A DNA stretch of 64,000 bases, taken from the NCBI RefSeq assembly GCF_036898095.1, contig NC_090765.1:34502276-34566275 (forward strand). The letters run 5' to 3'. This document shows positions 12,400-24,476 of this stretch, one piece after another. The position numbers and the translations under genes were made by a program. The stretch's first letter is position 1, and the number at the start of each line of letters is the position of its first letter. The notes under the pieces are model-generated. The model had not been told where the DNA came from and searched no databases. It saw nothing but the letters and a program-made list of their open reading frames with translations. Source of the stretch: Palaemon carinicauda (Eukaryota; Arthropoda; Malacostraca; Decapoda; Palaemonidae).

Positions 12400-12469
<70 letters not shown>
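12400..12469. repeat. (GA)n microsatellite, second block
   Basis: Pure GA run about 80 bp after the first. The flanks differ, so it is a separate tract. Confidence 0.97.
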
Positions 12470-12471
<2 letters not shown>

Positions 12472-12821
12472 CTCTCTTACCTCATCAATCATCAGGAATT
12501 AATCATTTCCTGTATTCACTTATTTCGCAAAAAGAAATGTTCTTATATTGATGCTGGATGATCTTCGCAAGCAAATAAAATACTTATCCAAAGAGGATGT
12601 GACTTATGAATGGGCCAATTTTCTGCTCCACACAACACAATTTTGATTATTTTGATGATATAGTGTTTATGTGAATTGACTTGTGAACTTGAACGACCTA
12701 AAGATTTTTGGCTGCGACATCATTTATCTTGAATGTTTAACTGCTCGTATATTTCTGAATATTGCTACGGCTAGAATCTAGCAGTATTCTGCTAATGAAT
12801 CAAACAATAAAATTAACAACA

Positions 12822-13060
12822 ACAACAGATGGAGTTATTTCTAGTCCACTGCAGGACAGAGGCCTCAGACATGTTAATTCATATCTGGGGTTTGGCCACT
12901 GCAGATTGGCGATGGTGGGAGATTTTCGTCTGATCACTCACAGCAAACCAACCAAGTATAGGTGGCCCTGACTAGTACAGCTTTGCTGATCATGGCAATA
13001 TGCAAGCCCTTTAACCATGTTGAAGTATCCTCACTCAGAAAGGGCAACATTGACTATACA
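12822..13060 (+). repeat. dispersed repeat, longer copy
   Basis: It begins near gatggagttatttctagtcc and actgcaggacagaggcctca and shares its second half with 4645-4772. The ctgcaggacaaaggcc-type string is frequent in arthropod interspersed repeats. The family is not determined. Confidence 0.65.
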
Positions 13061-13240
13061 GTAGTACAAAAAAAATGAAAAAAAATATACGTTCATCTAG
13101 CTCTGAACAAAGTGGTCAGGCTAAACTTAAATTTGAGCTGGAGATATTGTGATGGAAAAACACTTACAGGAAATTCCTACAGGTATTAAAAAAGAAGCTG
13201 CAGAACACTTGGTATTTGTTTATAAACAAAAGTGTGGATA

Positions 13241-13495
13241 GATTGATTGATTTTGAGTTTTCTAGCATCCTGACATCAAAGGACATTGACGCTGATATCG
13301 TTTGTTACAAACAAAGGATAAAAGGAAATTAAATTTAAAAATCATAAAAGCAAAGATTTTCTTTTAAAAGTTAAATAGCTTTCAGAGGCCCTGCTTCTGA
13401 AATAAATCTAAAAATACCACTAGCACGGTACAACATATCCTGCCCAAGAATTTCGTTCAAGCCTTGTACAGATATGTATTTCTTAAGATGGAAAA
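13241..13495 (-). mobile_element. 5'-truncated non-LTR retrotransposon (3' end relic)
   Basis: It is colinear with the 3' end of the LINE at 52665-52960: a GATTGATTGATT tail, ttttctagcatcctgacatc, attgacgctgatat, gcttctgaaataaatctaaa, and ttgtacagatatgtatttct. It covers the 3' UTR and the last few dozen codons of ORF2. It is antisense in the lectin intron. Confidence 0.85.
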
Positions 13496-13683
13496 GCATA
13501 TTTTGTACAAAGGGTTAAATTTTCATTAAAAAATAAATATAAGCCATAAATGAAGACTTGCCTAAAATGTCTCTAATTTGAGACAAAAATTATATATAAT
13601 GAAAATAAGTACCTAGGTAAATTGTATCTTTCAAAATGACCATCAAGTTCAATCATTTCATTAATATTCAACCATCTCAACAG

Positions 13684-13769
13684 GCATCGCGGTCTAGAAT
13701 TAGCCATGGATTCAGGAGTCATCAAAGGGAGGAAACACTTCAATTATCAACTAGGGTTGCCTGGCACAA
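13684..13769 (+). CDS. C-type lectin domain, second exon
   Basis: The acceptor caaccatctcaacag and donor gtaagt define an 86-bp exon. Its first G completes the Lys codon left open at 5900. The translation continues the domain as KHRGLELAMDSGVIKGRKHF, matching the strand-helix region after the first core Cys (usually C-x-x-x-G-x-x-L-A), and ends phase 1. The ORF is too short for length-based detection and is recognised by phase and family pattern. Confidence 0.88.
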
Positions 13770-13947
13770 GTAAGTCTGTAGTTATTGCATTTACGTGTTA
13801 TGAATTTCCATGACATTTTTTTTTTAAGAATAACAATGCTGTATAGAAAAAAGGAGATTTTCCTCATCGTCCAAAATTTTTGTAAACACTGACATCAACA
13901 ACAAAAATATTTGCATTAATGTCACCTTTGTTTCCTTGTCACTTCAG

Positions 13948-14177
13948 GAGAGCGCTGGACATTGTGGGTGGGAGGCAGGATAAGTGACGAAGGAAACTGG
14001 AAATGGAATGACGGCACCACATTACCAAACTTCTTCTGGAGCAAAAATGAACCCCGAGTTTATGGGCAAGACTCTACGCCCGCAGGAACCTGCATGGCTA
14101 TTCATGGATTTACTGAATACTATGGCGTTGCTCTGCCGTGCCATTACAAACGTCGCTTTGTCTGCCAGAAAATCTAA
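13948..14177 (+). CDS. C-type lectin domain, terminal exon with stop
   Basis: The acceptor tccttgtcacttcag is followed in correct phase by ERWTLWVGGRISDEGNWKW, the WIGL-like strand of the fold. Then come DGTTLP, FFWSKNEPR, GTCMAI, ALPCHYKRRFVCQKI and TAA. The four cysteines of the two core disulphides are GTC, LPC and FVC here plus QYC in the earlier exon. The usual EPN or QPD sugar-specificity triplet is EPR, and no WND motif precedes the second-last Cys. Ca-dependent sugar binding of the classic type is therefore doubtful. The 3' end of this exon is the template of the tandem array that follows. Confidence 0.93.
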
Positions 14178-14930
14178 ATTTCCACATTTTGTTCTGAATA
14201 CAATACTAAGGTGTTGCTCTGCCGTGATATCACAAACGTCGCTTTGTCTGGCAGAAAATTTAAACTTCCACATATTGTTATGAATACTATGGCATCGCTC
14301 TGACGTGCCATCACAAACGTCGCTTTGTCTGCCAGAAAATTTAAACTTCCCCATATTGTTCTGAATACTATGGCATTGCTCTGACGTGCCATCACAAACA
14401 TTGCTTTGTCTGGCAGAAAATTTACTTCCCCATATTGTTCAGAATACTATGGCATTGCTCTGACGTGCCATCACAAACGTCGTTTTGTCTGCCAGAAAAT
14501 TTAAACTTCCCCATATTGTTCTGAATACTATGGCATTGCTCTGCCGTGCCATCACAAACATTGCTTTGTATGCCAGAAATTTAAACTTCCACATACTGTT
14601 ATGAATACTATGGCATTGCTCTGACGTGCCATCACAAACGTCGCTTTGTCTGCCAAAAAATTTGAACTTCCCCATATTGTTCAGAATACTATGGCATTGC
14701 TCTGACGTGCCATCACAAACGTCGCTTTGTCTGCCAGAAAATTTAACTTCCCCATATTGTTCAGAATACTATGGCATTGCTCTGACGTGCCATCACAAAC
14801 GTCCCTTTGTCTGCCAGAAAATTTAAACTTCAACATATTATTCTGAATACTACGGCGTTGCTCTGCCGTGCCACAACAAACGTTGCTTCGTCTGCCAGAA
14901 AATTTAAACTTCCACATACTGAGATGTTTC
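14178..14930 (+). repeat. ~80-bp tandem array derived from the CTLD 3' end
   Basis: Nine further units follow the genuine gene end. Each starts gaatactatggcattgctct, continues tgccatcacaaacgtcgctt and tgtctgccagaaaattta, and ends aacttccccatattgtt. Each unit repeats the last ~20 codons, the stop and ~20 bp of 3' UTR of the lectin gene (14117-14197 is unit 1). Most copies still read Y-Y-G-I-A-L-T-C-H-H-K-R-R-F-V-C-Q-K-I-stop in one frame, with small indels between copies. Three units are preceded by a splice-acceptor-like ttgttcag. Confidence 0.95.
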
Positions 14931-17264
14931 AGCCATTAGGGCAAGCCTAAATGGTATAAATAACACTTCAAAGGAATATTTATCTTTAAACCCTTTTTAT
15001 CCATCTTCTACCTCAAATTGTTTACACTGCTATTGTTGTTCTCTTATAGTAATGCAATTATGCCATTACAATATTAAATCATATACAAAATCCTTTGTAA
15101 CAATAGCAAGAAAATTGAAAATTAACAAAAATATAAATCTATATCATTTTTTTTTTAGTATTCAATTAATATGTCTCTAAAACTATACAAAGGGCACTAG
15201 AAATTACATTTAATTTTAGACTACAAATTCTGTATGTCTCTAACTTTTTTATGTTATTTTCTAAGTTAATTAGATTATACTTACTATTTTTCAACACGAT
15301 GTATTAGACTATACATTCTGTATCTGTCTCTCTTACCCTTTAAGGTAATTTTCTAAATTTATTAGGCTATATCGACTATTTTATACTCTAAGACTGTGTG
15401 GGATAAAATCTTATTGAAGAAAATCAATGTATATTTCTATCTAAGGGAATCACAAAGATTTGCCAAAATGAAAAAGGCCAAGCCACATAGGTAGCCACCT
15501 AAACATTTTCTTACATTTAACTATCCATAATATCTACAGTTTCAACATGTTTCAACAGTGAATTAGCCTTGGATTTTGGCATTGACAATTATATTTATAT
15601 CACCTATACAGCATTTTCAAATATCTTATTCTATATAAAAGTTTACTATTAACAGATTTGAAGTTTCATCCATAACCTTTACTTATAATAGATGAGAATA
15701 AAAAAATAAAATTCAAAGTAAAGTAATCCCTAGATTCTCAACATAACCAATAGTAATTGCCCTTATATGCTAAGCTGCAACCCAGGTAGGGAATAATAAA
15801 CAGACTACAATACTAAATTATAAAAATGAAATAACAATATGATAACCATATAAACATGACTATACAGTACACTGAAGAGAACACTCATGATGGTTTTGAA
15901 AATGAAGGATCAAAATATGAGGATGAATGGAAACATAAAGAAAGAGCAACCTCTTGATAAACCACCTGGCTTTCTAACATTACACTTAAAAATAAGAGGA
16001 AGAGAAAATTGATGGAAAGGCATGCTCGAGTGCCTCCTTAAGCTATTGAACTATAACTCAAAACAGTGAAACGCTAAACAAACTATAGCACTATCCAAAA
16101 CTATATAACATTGCTTTAATTTAAAGCATCTCTCTCCTAAACAGCTGCTAATGTCTCTTTCTAACCTTCTAATGTGAACAAATAGCCATCCAATTATGAG
16201 AGAGTGTAAGGTCATGCACAATTACTTGGTGATGTCACATATGAGAGGTAAGAGGAATATGTTAAAGAAATATATCAAACTTATTGGTTTATGCGTAGGC
16301 AAAGAGCCAGGTAACACAGGGAATGCAAAGACAACACATGCACTAACACATGGGAAAAAACTAAGGTCACGAGAGAAGCTAAAGAAATGACCTCACGCAT
16401 CAACGACCAGGAGTGGAATGGTGGCCTTTGACCTTGGCGACCAATGATGAATCAGCTTCCTCTGAGGAGGAAGATATTGGACCTCCTTCTGAGGAGAAAG
16501 TTATAAGAGGTTTCTATGTCACAGCACAAATCACGAGACTGGGGATTTTGTCATAAGGCGAGCACTGGGAACACTCAATGAAAATGCAACAGAGGAATCC
16601 CTATATACAGGTATCCCTGTCAGTGCGAAGTGAGCTCACCAAACAAACACTTTTCACTATCGGGCAAGCAGGTACAGCGAACAATCTGTTTGAATCGGAT
16701 AAATTCCTCCTAAGACAGAGAAACTACCATCATCTTCCTGATAAAAGAGCAAGAACAATACTCTAAAGAGTTGGTTGCTCTTTACAGTCGCCCGTTCACA
16801 AAGGTACACAGCACACCGGGTTTCGAAGGTTTGTATCCTCAGAAAAAAAAAATGTACTTCACCACATGCTTACCTTTAGATACTCTTTCGCTTACAAGTG
16901 AGAACGCTAAAAAAATAAAGCCAAACCCTTATCACAAATGAATGTAAAAATTCAACAGTCAAGAGCACAACATCGATCCATCTGTATTCGATGCAGCCAA
17001 TGACAAAAGTGGCTATTCTGTGAAAGGTGGATGTGATGTACCTTGTTAACAATTCAGTGGTCATTCAAGTGCCGCTAGATACATCCATATTTTAGAGGAT
17101 GACAGGTTTATATATACCTGTAGGAACATATGTAATCTTATCCACACTTCTTGCTGAACCACTTTTGTATTTGTAACCTTTATTGGAAATTAATCTTTTT
17201 AGCATATAATTGCTAAAACTTCCATATCAACAGAACCCACGCTCTATGTGCCATCATTTTCCAA
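14931..17264. other. intergenic AT-rich sequence
   Basis: No gene is supported. It includes a possible ATTAAA polyadenylation signal near 15074, a degenerate copy of the 10765 repeat near 15765, and only short unsupported open frames. Confidence 0.5.
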
Positions 17265-17330
17265 ATGACCAATCAGCGTTGTCTTGTGACGTCAGTCCTT
17301 ATGACGTAACATCTTTTGGCCAATCACCTG
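17265..17330. promoter_or_regulatory. CCAAT and CRE/ATF-like site cluster
   Basis: Within about 60 bp lie gaccaatcagcg, tgacgtca, atgacgtaac and ggccaatcac. That is two CCAAT boxes alternating with two CRE-like sites. This spacing resembles a promoter-proximal element. No credible downstream gene is visible, so the function is a guess. Confidence 0.3.
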
Positions 17331-18094
17331 CTTTCTTTTCAAAAGCAACACAATTGTCATCATTTTGAAACTGTTCTTTTGACTTTCTTGTATACAGTAC
17401 TTCCCTTTTGTGTTACGTGTACAACAAGGGTGGTTACTGTACACTAAGGGAAAAACATCACATTTGGAGATGCTACAGAAATTTCTTTTTCAGGGACAAA
17501 GAAATAGCTTTGTTTCCAACTAAAAAGATACTTTTCTTAGAAAAAACAAAGTTCAAGCAGTGGAAAATTGTCCTTTTCATTAATCACTTCCTCTACCAAA
17601 AGCGGGACCATCAGACTTTAATGGATAATCCTAGAATTCACATGAAAATCCTCTATGGATTGGACTGATGATAGAGTTAAAAACCCACTTCTAAGATGCC
17701 AATCTTTCAAGTATATTAGGTTAGGTAGGCATCGAACAGATCTGTAAACCAGACTTCCTTGTTCTTCTGCTAAATGGCACTATAGTATTTCTCAAACTCA
17801 TAAAAGTGATACACTTTGACCAATTATCCAGCATTACATTTTGCCAGGGTCAGTTATTTGCTCTGACTAATTTACTGTAGCCTACATTTGCTTGAGAACA
17901 GCCACCTTACAATTGACCACTCCACAGAGTTTCTGTTCTCAAAAATCAAGACAATCCCACTCAAAATATCAAGAGTTTCGGGAGAGATGTGATGGTGTGT
18001 TCCCCCTTGTCACCAAAGGTGGTACAATGTCCTAAGTCAGGTTAGGTGGGAACCTTAGATCAGGGCTATTCCTACACTTGTTTCCCTGATGAAA
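17331..18094. other. intergenic sequence
   Basis: The region holds an 86-codon open frame at 17408-17668 without recognisable domain or supporting signals. Otherwise nothing is recognised. Confidence 0.4.
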
Positions 18095-18143
18095 TATCAC
18101 AAATTTTCAAATTACTTGGTATTTTTCCTTACTATAAAAATAT
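18095..18143 (-). mobile_element. left end of a degraded third DIRS-like family (C)
   Basis: tcacaaattttcaaattact followed by tatttttcctta is the reverse complement of the first half of an ICR-like sequence at 24845-24890 (aggaaaaatacaaattac, aaattttgtga). Element A1 is inserted about 50 bp inside this end. This is inferred from the complementarity and the family B analogy. Confidence 0.45.
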
Positions 18144-18339
18144 GTTATTTTTATAATAAAATAAATTTTTGAATATACTTACCCGGTGATTATATAAGCT
18201 GCAGCTCTGCTGCTCGACAGAAAACTCTACGTTCAAAATCCGCCAGCGATCGCTATGCAGGTAGGGGGTGTACTTCAACAGCGCCATCTGTCGTGCAGGT
18301 ACTCAGTACTCAATGTAAACACAGAACTCAATTTTCTCC
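18144..18339. repeat. A1 left inverted terminal repeat
   Basis: Shares ctgctgctcgacagaaaact, gccagcgatcgctatgcagg and cagcgccatctgtcgtgcag in inverted orientation with 24477-24656. Confidence 0.93.
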
Positions 18340-18381
18340 TCGGTCCACTGGGTCTCTATTGGGGAGGAAGGGAGGGTCCTT

Positions 18382-18475
18382 TAATATATAATCACCGGGT
18401 AAGTATATTCAAAAATTTATTTTATAAAAATAACATTTTTCAATATTAAACTTAGCCGGTGATTATATAAGCAGA
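18382..18475. repeat. A1 internal complementary region (ICR)
   Basis: The first half (atataatcaccgggtaagta ... ttttataaaaataac) is the reverse complement of A1's left end. The second half (atttttcaatattaaactta, gccggtgattatataagc) is the reverse complement of its right end. It therefore equals the junction formed when the element ends are joined, the hallmark of DIRS elements, and it lies on the recombinase side as expected. Confidence 0.92.
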
Positions 18476-18881
18476 TTCACACCCAGGGGGGTGGGTAGAG
18501 ACCAGCATTAATTGTTTACATTATTATGAGCTAAGGATTTTGTATTTCAGTTTAGCAGTTATTCAAAATAACAAACATAAAATAAATAAGTACCTGGTAA
18601 GGAAGTCGACTTGAACAATTACTCTGCCTTTTTAAGTACGTCTTCCTTACTGAGCCTCGCGATCCTCTTAGGATGCTGAGCGACTCCTAGGAGCTGAAGT
18701 ATCAAGGGTTGCAACCCATACTACAGGACCTCATCAAAACCTCTAATCTAGGCGCTTCTCAAGAAAAGAATTTGACCACCCGCCAAATCAACCAGGATGC
18801 GAAAGGCTTCTTAGCCTTCCGGACAACCCAAAAACAACAATAAAAACCATTTCAAGAGAAAGATTAAAAAAGGTTATGGAA

Positions 18882-20498
18882 TTAGGGGAATGTAGTGGTT
18901 GAGCCCTCACCCACTACTGCACTCGCTGCTACGAATGGTCCCAGGGTGTAGCAGTTCTCGTAAAGAGACTGGACATCTTTAAGGTAAAAAGACGCGAACA
19001 CTGACTTGCTTCTCCAATAGGTTGCGTCCATTATACTCTGCAGAGATCTATTTTGTTTAAAGGCCACTGAAGTTGCGACAGCTCTAACTTCATGCGTCCT
19101 TACCTTCAGCAAAGCTTGGTCTTCCTCACTCAGATGGGAATGAGCTTCTCGTATCAACAGTCTGATATAATAGGATACTGCATTCTTTGACATAGGCAAA
19201 GAAGGTTACTTAATAGAACACCATAAAGCTTCTGACTGTCCTCGTAAAGGTTTAGTTCGTCTTAAATACAACTTAAGAGCTCTAACAGGGCATAAGACTC
19301 TTTTTAGTTCATTTCCAACCATATTTGAAAGGCTTGGAATATCGAACGATTTCGGCCAAGGACGAGAAGGTAGCTCGTTTTTGGCTAGAAAACCAAGCTG
19401 TAAAGAACATGTAGCCGTTTCAGATGAAAATCCGATGTTCCTGCTGAAGGCGTGAATCTCACTGACTCTTTTAGCTGTGGCTAAGCAAACCAGGAAAAGA
19501 GTCTTTAAAGTGAGATCTTTAAAGGAGGCTGATTGTAGTGGCTCGAACCTTTCTGACATAAGGAATCTTAGTACCACGTCTAAATTCCAAGCAGGTGTAG
19601 CCAAACGACGCTCCTTCGTGGTCTCAAAAGACTTAAGGAGGTCCTGTAGATCTTTGTTGTTGGAAAGATCTAAGCCTCTGTGACGGAAGACTGATGCCAA
19701 CATGCTTCTGTAACCTTTGATAGTGGGAGCTGAAAGAGATCTTTCTTTTCTCAGGTATAATAGGAAGTCAGCTATTTGGGTTACAGAGGTACTGGTCGAG
19801 GATACTGATACTGACTTGCACCAGTTTCGGAAGACTTCCCACTTCGACTGGTAGACTCTAAGAGTGGATGTCCTCCTTGCTCTAGCAATCGCCCTGGCTG
19901 CCTCCTTCGAAAAGCCTCTAGCTCTAGAGAGTCTTTCGATAGTCTGAAGGCAGTCAGACGAAGAGCGTGGAGGCCTGGGTGTACCTTCTTTACGTGTGGC
20001 TGACGTAGAAGGTCCACTCTTAGAGGAAGACTTCTGGGAACGTCCACCAGCCATTGAAGTACCTCGGTGAACCATTCTCTCGCGGGCCAGAGGGGAGCAA
20101 CTAACGTCAACCTTGTCCCTTCGTGAGAGGCGAACTTCTGCAGTACCTTGTTGACAATCTTGAACGGGGGGAATGCATAAAGGTCTAGATGTGACCAATC
20201 CAGTAGAAAGGCATCTATATGAACTGCTGCTGGGTCCGGGATTGGTGAGCAATATATTGGGAGCCTCTTGGTCATCGAGGTTGCGAAGAGATCTATGGTA
20301 GGCTGGCCCCATGTGGCCCACAGTCTCTTGCACACATCCTTGTGTAGGGTCCATTCTGTTGGAATGATTTGACCCCTCCGACTGAGGCAATCTGCCATGA
20401 CATTCAAGTTGCCTTGGATGAACCTCGTTACTAGAGAAAGGTTTAGATCTTTTGACCAGGTGAGGAGGTCCCTTGCGATCTCGTACAACGTCATACAA
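18882..20498 (-). pseudogene. A1 tyrosine recombinase, one nonsense codon
   Basis: The frame matches the intact A2 recombinase across its length. The N-terminal core-binding part contains TIERLSRARGFSKEA, and box A is ATAKRVSEIHAF with its catalytic Arg. A TAA at 19206-19208 replaces a Lys codon. The rest (18882-19199) carries THEVRAV (His and second Arg), TYWRSKSVF and FASFYLKDV with the nucleophilic Tyr. All catalytic residues survive, but the single stop lies between box A and the H-x-x-R motif, so no full enzyme can be made from this copy without readthrough. Confidence 0.88.
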
Positions 20499-22027
20499 TG
20501 GGTCCCTCCTTGCTTGGAGATGTACGCCAAGGCCGTGGTGTTGTCCGAGTTCACCTCCACCACTTTGCCTTGAAGGAGGGACTTGAAGCTTTTCAAGGCC
20601 AGATGAACTGCCAGTAGCTCCTTGCAGTTGATATGTAACGTTCTTTCATTCGAGTTCCAAGTTCCCGAGCATTCCCGACCATCTAATGTCGCACCCCAGC
20701 CCGTGTCCGATTCGTCCTAGAAGAGAACGTGGTTGGGGGTCTGAACAGCCAGTGGCAGACCCTCTCTGAGGTTGATACTGTCCTTCCACCAAGTCAGGGA
20801 CGACTTCATCTTCTCGGAAATGGGGATCGAGACCGCTTCTAGCGTCTTGTCTTTTTTCCAGTAAACAGCTAGGTGAAATTGAAGGGGACGGAGGTGTAGT
20901 CTCCCTAATGAAACGAACTGTTCCAGGGATGAAAGCGTCCCTATCAGACTCATCCACTGTCTGACTGAACATCGTTCCTTCTTTAGCATGTTCTGGATGC
21001 ATACCTGGGCTTGACTTGTTCTGGGGGCCAACGGAAAAGCCCGAAAAGCTTGACTGTGAATCTCCATCCCTAAATACACAATAGTTTGGGATGGGACCAG
21101 TTGGGACTTTTCCATATTAACCAGGAGACCCAATTCCTTGATCAGATCTAGAGTCCACTTTAGATTCTCCAGACAGTGACGACTGGAAGAAGCTCTTAGA
21201 AGCCAGTCGTCCAAATAGAGGGAGGCTCTGATATCCGCTAAATGCAGGAATTTGGCAATATTCCTCATCAGCCTCGTAAACACAAGAGGAGCTGTGCTTA
21301 GGCCAAAGCACAGGGCTTGAAATTGGTAGACAACCTTTTCGTAAACGAATCTCAGAAAAGGTTGGGATTCTGGGTGGATGGGGACGTGAAAGTATGCGTC
21401 CCTTAGGTCTAAAGAGACCATCCAGTCTTCCTTCCTGACCGCTGCTAGAACTGACTTTGTGGTCTCCATGGCGAACGTCTGCTTTGTGACAAAGACATTC
21501 AGCGCACTGACGTCTAGCACCGGCCTCCACCCTCCTGTCTTCTTTACCACTAAGAAGAGACGGTTGTAGAAGCCCGGGGATTGATGGTCCCGGACTTTGA
21601 CTACCGCTCCCTTTTCTAGTAAGAGAGACACCTCCTGCTTCAAAGCTCGTCTCTTGTCTTCCTCTCTGTACCTGGGAGAGAGATCGATGGGAGACGTTGC
21701 TAGAGGGGGTTTGCGTACAAACGGGATCTTGTACCCTTCTCTGAGCAACTTCACAGATTGTGCATCTGCGCCTCTTTTCTCCCAGGTCTGCCAGAAGTTC
21801 TTGAGTCTGGCTCCCACTGCTGTCTGAAGAAGGTGGCAGTCAGACTCTGCCTTTAAAAGACTTGGTACCTTTCTTCTTCCCACGTCTCCCTTCGGCACGA
21901 GCACCTCCTCTGCTGGAGGCTCTGCCACGAAAGGGCAGAATGAATCTGGACGCTGGAGTGTCCATCCTGGGTCTTGACAAGGTAGGCAAAGGGGTGGCTT
22001 TGCGGGCAGAGGACGCAACCATGTCAT
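19781..22027 (-). pseudogene. A1 reverse transcriptase-RNase H, one nonsense codon
   Basis: The RT part (22027-20717) has DVSALNVFVTKQTF, SLDLRDAYFHVPI, CFGLSTAPLVFTRLM, the catalytic YLDDW and YLGMEIHSQAF. A TAG at 20717-20719 (Ser in the relatives) cuts the protein just before the first RNase H Asp. The same frame resumes with VVEVNSDNTTALAYI, NVMADCLSRRG and the linker domain GQPTIDLFATSMTKRLPIYC ... YAFPPFKIV. The gag frame overlaps its 5' end and the recombinase frame overlaps its 3' end. Confidence 0.9.
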
Positions 22028-24273
22028 GGGTGTCCTTCTGAATCAAGGAGGCAGCAATCTCCTTTATCAAGTCCTCTGGGAAAAGGCACTTTGAGAGAGG
22101 AGCAAAAAGAAGTTCCGATCTCTGACACGGCGTTACTCCAGCTGACAGGAAAGAGCAAAGGTTCTCCCGTTTCTTGAGGACCCCGGAAACGAACGAAGCC
22201 GCAAGCTCACTCGATCCGTCACGTATGGCCTTGTCCATGCAGGACATTATGAGCAAGGAAGATTCCTTGTCAGACGGGGAGATCTTCCTGCTCAAAGCTC
22301 CCAGACACCAGTCCAAAAAGTTAAAGACCTCGAAGGCTCTAAACACTCCTTTCAACAGATGGTCTAGGTCCGAAGGAGACCAACATATCTTAGAGCGTCT
22401 CATGGCTAGCCTGCGGGGAGAGTCTACTAGACTTGAGAAGTCGCCCTGGGCAGAGGCAGGAACTCCCAAGCCGAGAACTTCTCCCGTGGCATACCAGACG
22501 CTCGATCTGGAAGAGTTTCGCAGGGGGAAACGTAAATGCTGTCTTCCCTAGGTTCTTTTTGGACTGCATCCAATCTCCTAAAACTCGTAAAGCTCTCTTG
22601 GACGAGCGGGCGAGGACGAGTTTCGTAAAGGCAGGCGCGGATGACTGCGTGCCTAAAGCAAACTCTGACGGAGGAGAGCGTGGAGCCACAGACACAAACT
22701 GATCAGGATACATCTCTTTGAACAGAGCAAGAACTTTTCTAAAGTCCAAAGAGGGTTGCGTGGTCTTGGGTTCGTCAATGTCCGTATGTGGGTCGTCAAT
22801 GTGTGCAGCGTCGTCATCATCAGAGAGTCCATCATCTGAGAATTGAGGAGGAAGCGGCAAAGGAGTAGGAATCGGCTGGTCAGCTGAGTCCGGCAGCACG
22901 GGTGCACGCGTGACTGAACCGGACGCAACGTCATGGAACTGTTGCCCAGTCTGTGAACTGGCAACAACCATAGCAGCGCGGGGACGCAAAGCGTCTACTC
23001 CAGACTGTCTAGTCTGATGTGGGCGAGTAGAGGTAACCACACTGGGTTGCGGAGGTTGACGCACCGCGTCAAAACAAAACAACTTAGATTGTTGTTGTAC
23101 CTCGCGAACATCAACAGAAGGTTCCGTGCGTCGCTGAACGTCAACATGCGGCTGGCAGGGTACACTGGAACGCATGGGTGACGGGACTCTCTCAGCTGGA
23201 GTGCGGCAGAAGGTCGCCTCAGCGTCCACCGGACGCACAACCGTGGGTGGTTGTAGGCTAGAGGTTGGTGCAGCGTCAACCTTCTCCGCACGAAAGTCCT
23301 GCATCAATGACGTTAACTGAGACTGCATGGTCTGCAGCAAAGACCACTTAGGGTCTACAGGAGCAGGTGCGGAAACAGACGGTGTTACTGCCTGATGCGG
23401 TACCGCTTTGCCTCTCTTAGGAGGTGAGCAGTCGTCGGAAGACTGCAGCGAGTCCGAACTGACCCAGTGGCTACAACTGGGCCGTTGGACTTGCGCGGAA
23501 GGGACCGACTTGCGCTTAAGAGGCCGCGAGACCTTGGTCCATGGTTTCTTACGAGAAACCTCTTCCGCAGACGAGGAATAAATGGGCTCTCTCGTCTTTG
23601 TGTGGGTGGGGCGATCTTGGGTAGATACGCCCGAAACCACGGAGGGAACGTCTGTTCGCTGATTAAAGCCTCTCGAACCCTTTGGTCGTACGACATTGCT
23701 TCTCCCCTGGGCTTGGGAGCTTGCAAGAGGTCCCGGACTGGGAGGACGACAGGCACGAACAGACGAACCCTGAAGCGCAACACTATCCACAACAGTATCC
23801 ACAACACTACCACTCACTTTATCACTAACCACTGCACTCTTAAACTTCAGCTCCTTGACGTCTGCCATGAGCTGGTTACGGTCACTAGCCAAGGACTCGA
23901 CTCTCTCACCCAGAGCCTGGATGGCACGCATCATATCTGCCATCGAAGGTTTTTGAGTGCTAGAAGGGGGATCAGGAGCAACCACAACAGGGGAAGGAAT
24001 AGGTTGTGGGGCATGAGGAGAGGAAAATTCAACGGAGCGAGATGAACTTCTCCTGACTCTATCTCTCTCTAGCCTACGTGTATATTTCTGGAATTCGATA
24101 AAATCGAATTCCGAAAGCCCAACGCATTCCTCACATCGATCTTCCAATTGACAGGTTTTATCCCGACAATTGGAACAAACGGTGTGAGGATCGAAAAAGG
24201 CCTTCGGAAGACGCCTTGAACAGTCCCTAGCATTACACTTCCTGAATTTAGGGACTTGAGAAGGGTCAGCCAT
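21840..24273 (-). pseudogene. A1 gag-like ORF, frameshifted
   Basis: It starts MADPSQVPKFRKCNARDC with the same N-terminal Cys/His cluster as A2 gag (DPHTVCSNCRDKTC, RCEEC), then a Ser/Pro/Gln-rich middle. A small deletion near 22.52-22.54 kb, compared with A2, shifts the frame. The first frame runs out at 22390, while the conserved C-terminal part (GVPASAQGDFSSLVDSPRR ... RGRASSRGGARAEGRRG) continues in another frame to 21840. It was probably a nucleic-acid-binding structural protein by position and composition. Confidence 0.85.
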
Positions 24274-24476
24274 TTTGAATTAGTAAAAGGGGAATTCAAA
24301 AACTATCCAAAGTCATCAACAAATAATCCGATATCAACAAAAGAATGCAAGGATGTATTGAAGATAAAGCCTGCAAAGCGAAAGCTCAAAACTAGAAACG
24401 TGTACTTCACCAAAAAGTTGTGAAAACCAATCCAGTTAGCAACAGCGAATTTAGTAGGTCTTTCCGGTGGCACGAC

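Noticed and set aside
17408..17668. 86-codon ORF, briefly considered as a THAP-like zinc finger
   Set aside because: The C2CH spacing and key residues do not fit, and there is no supporting splice or homology signal.
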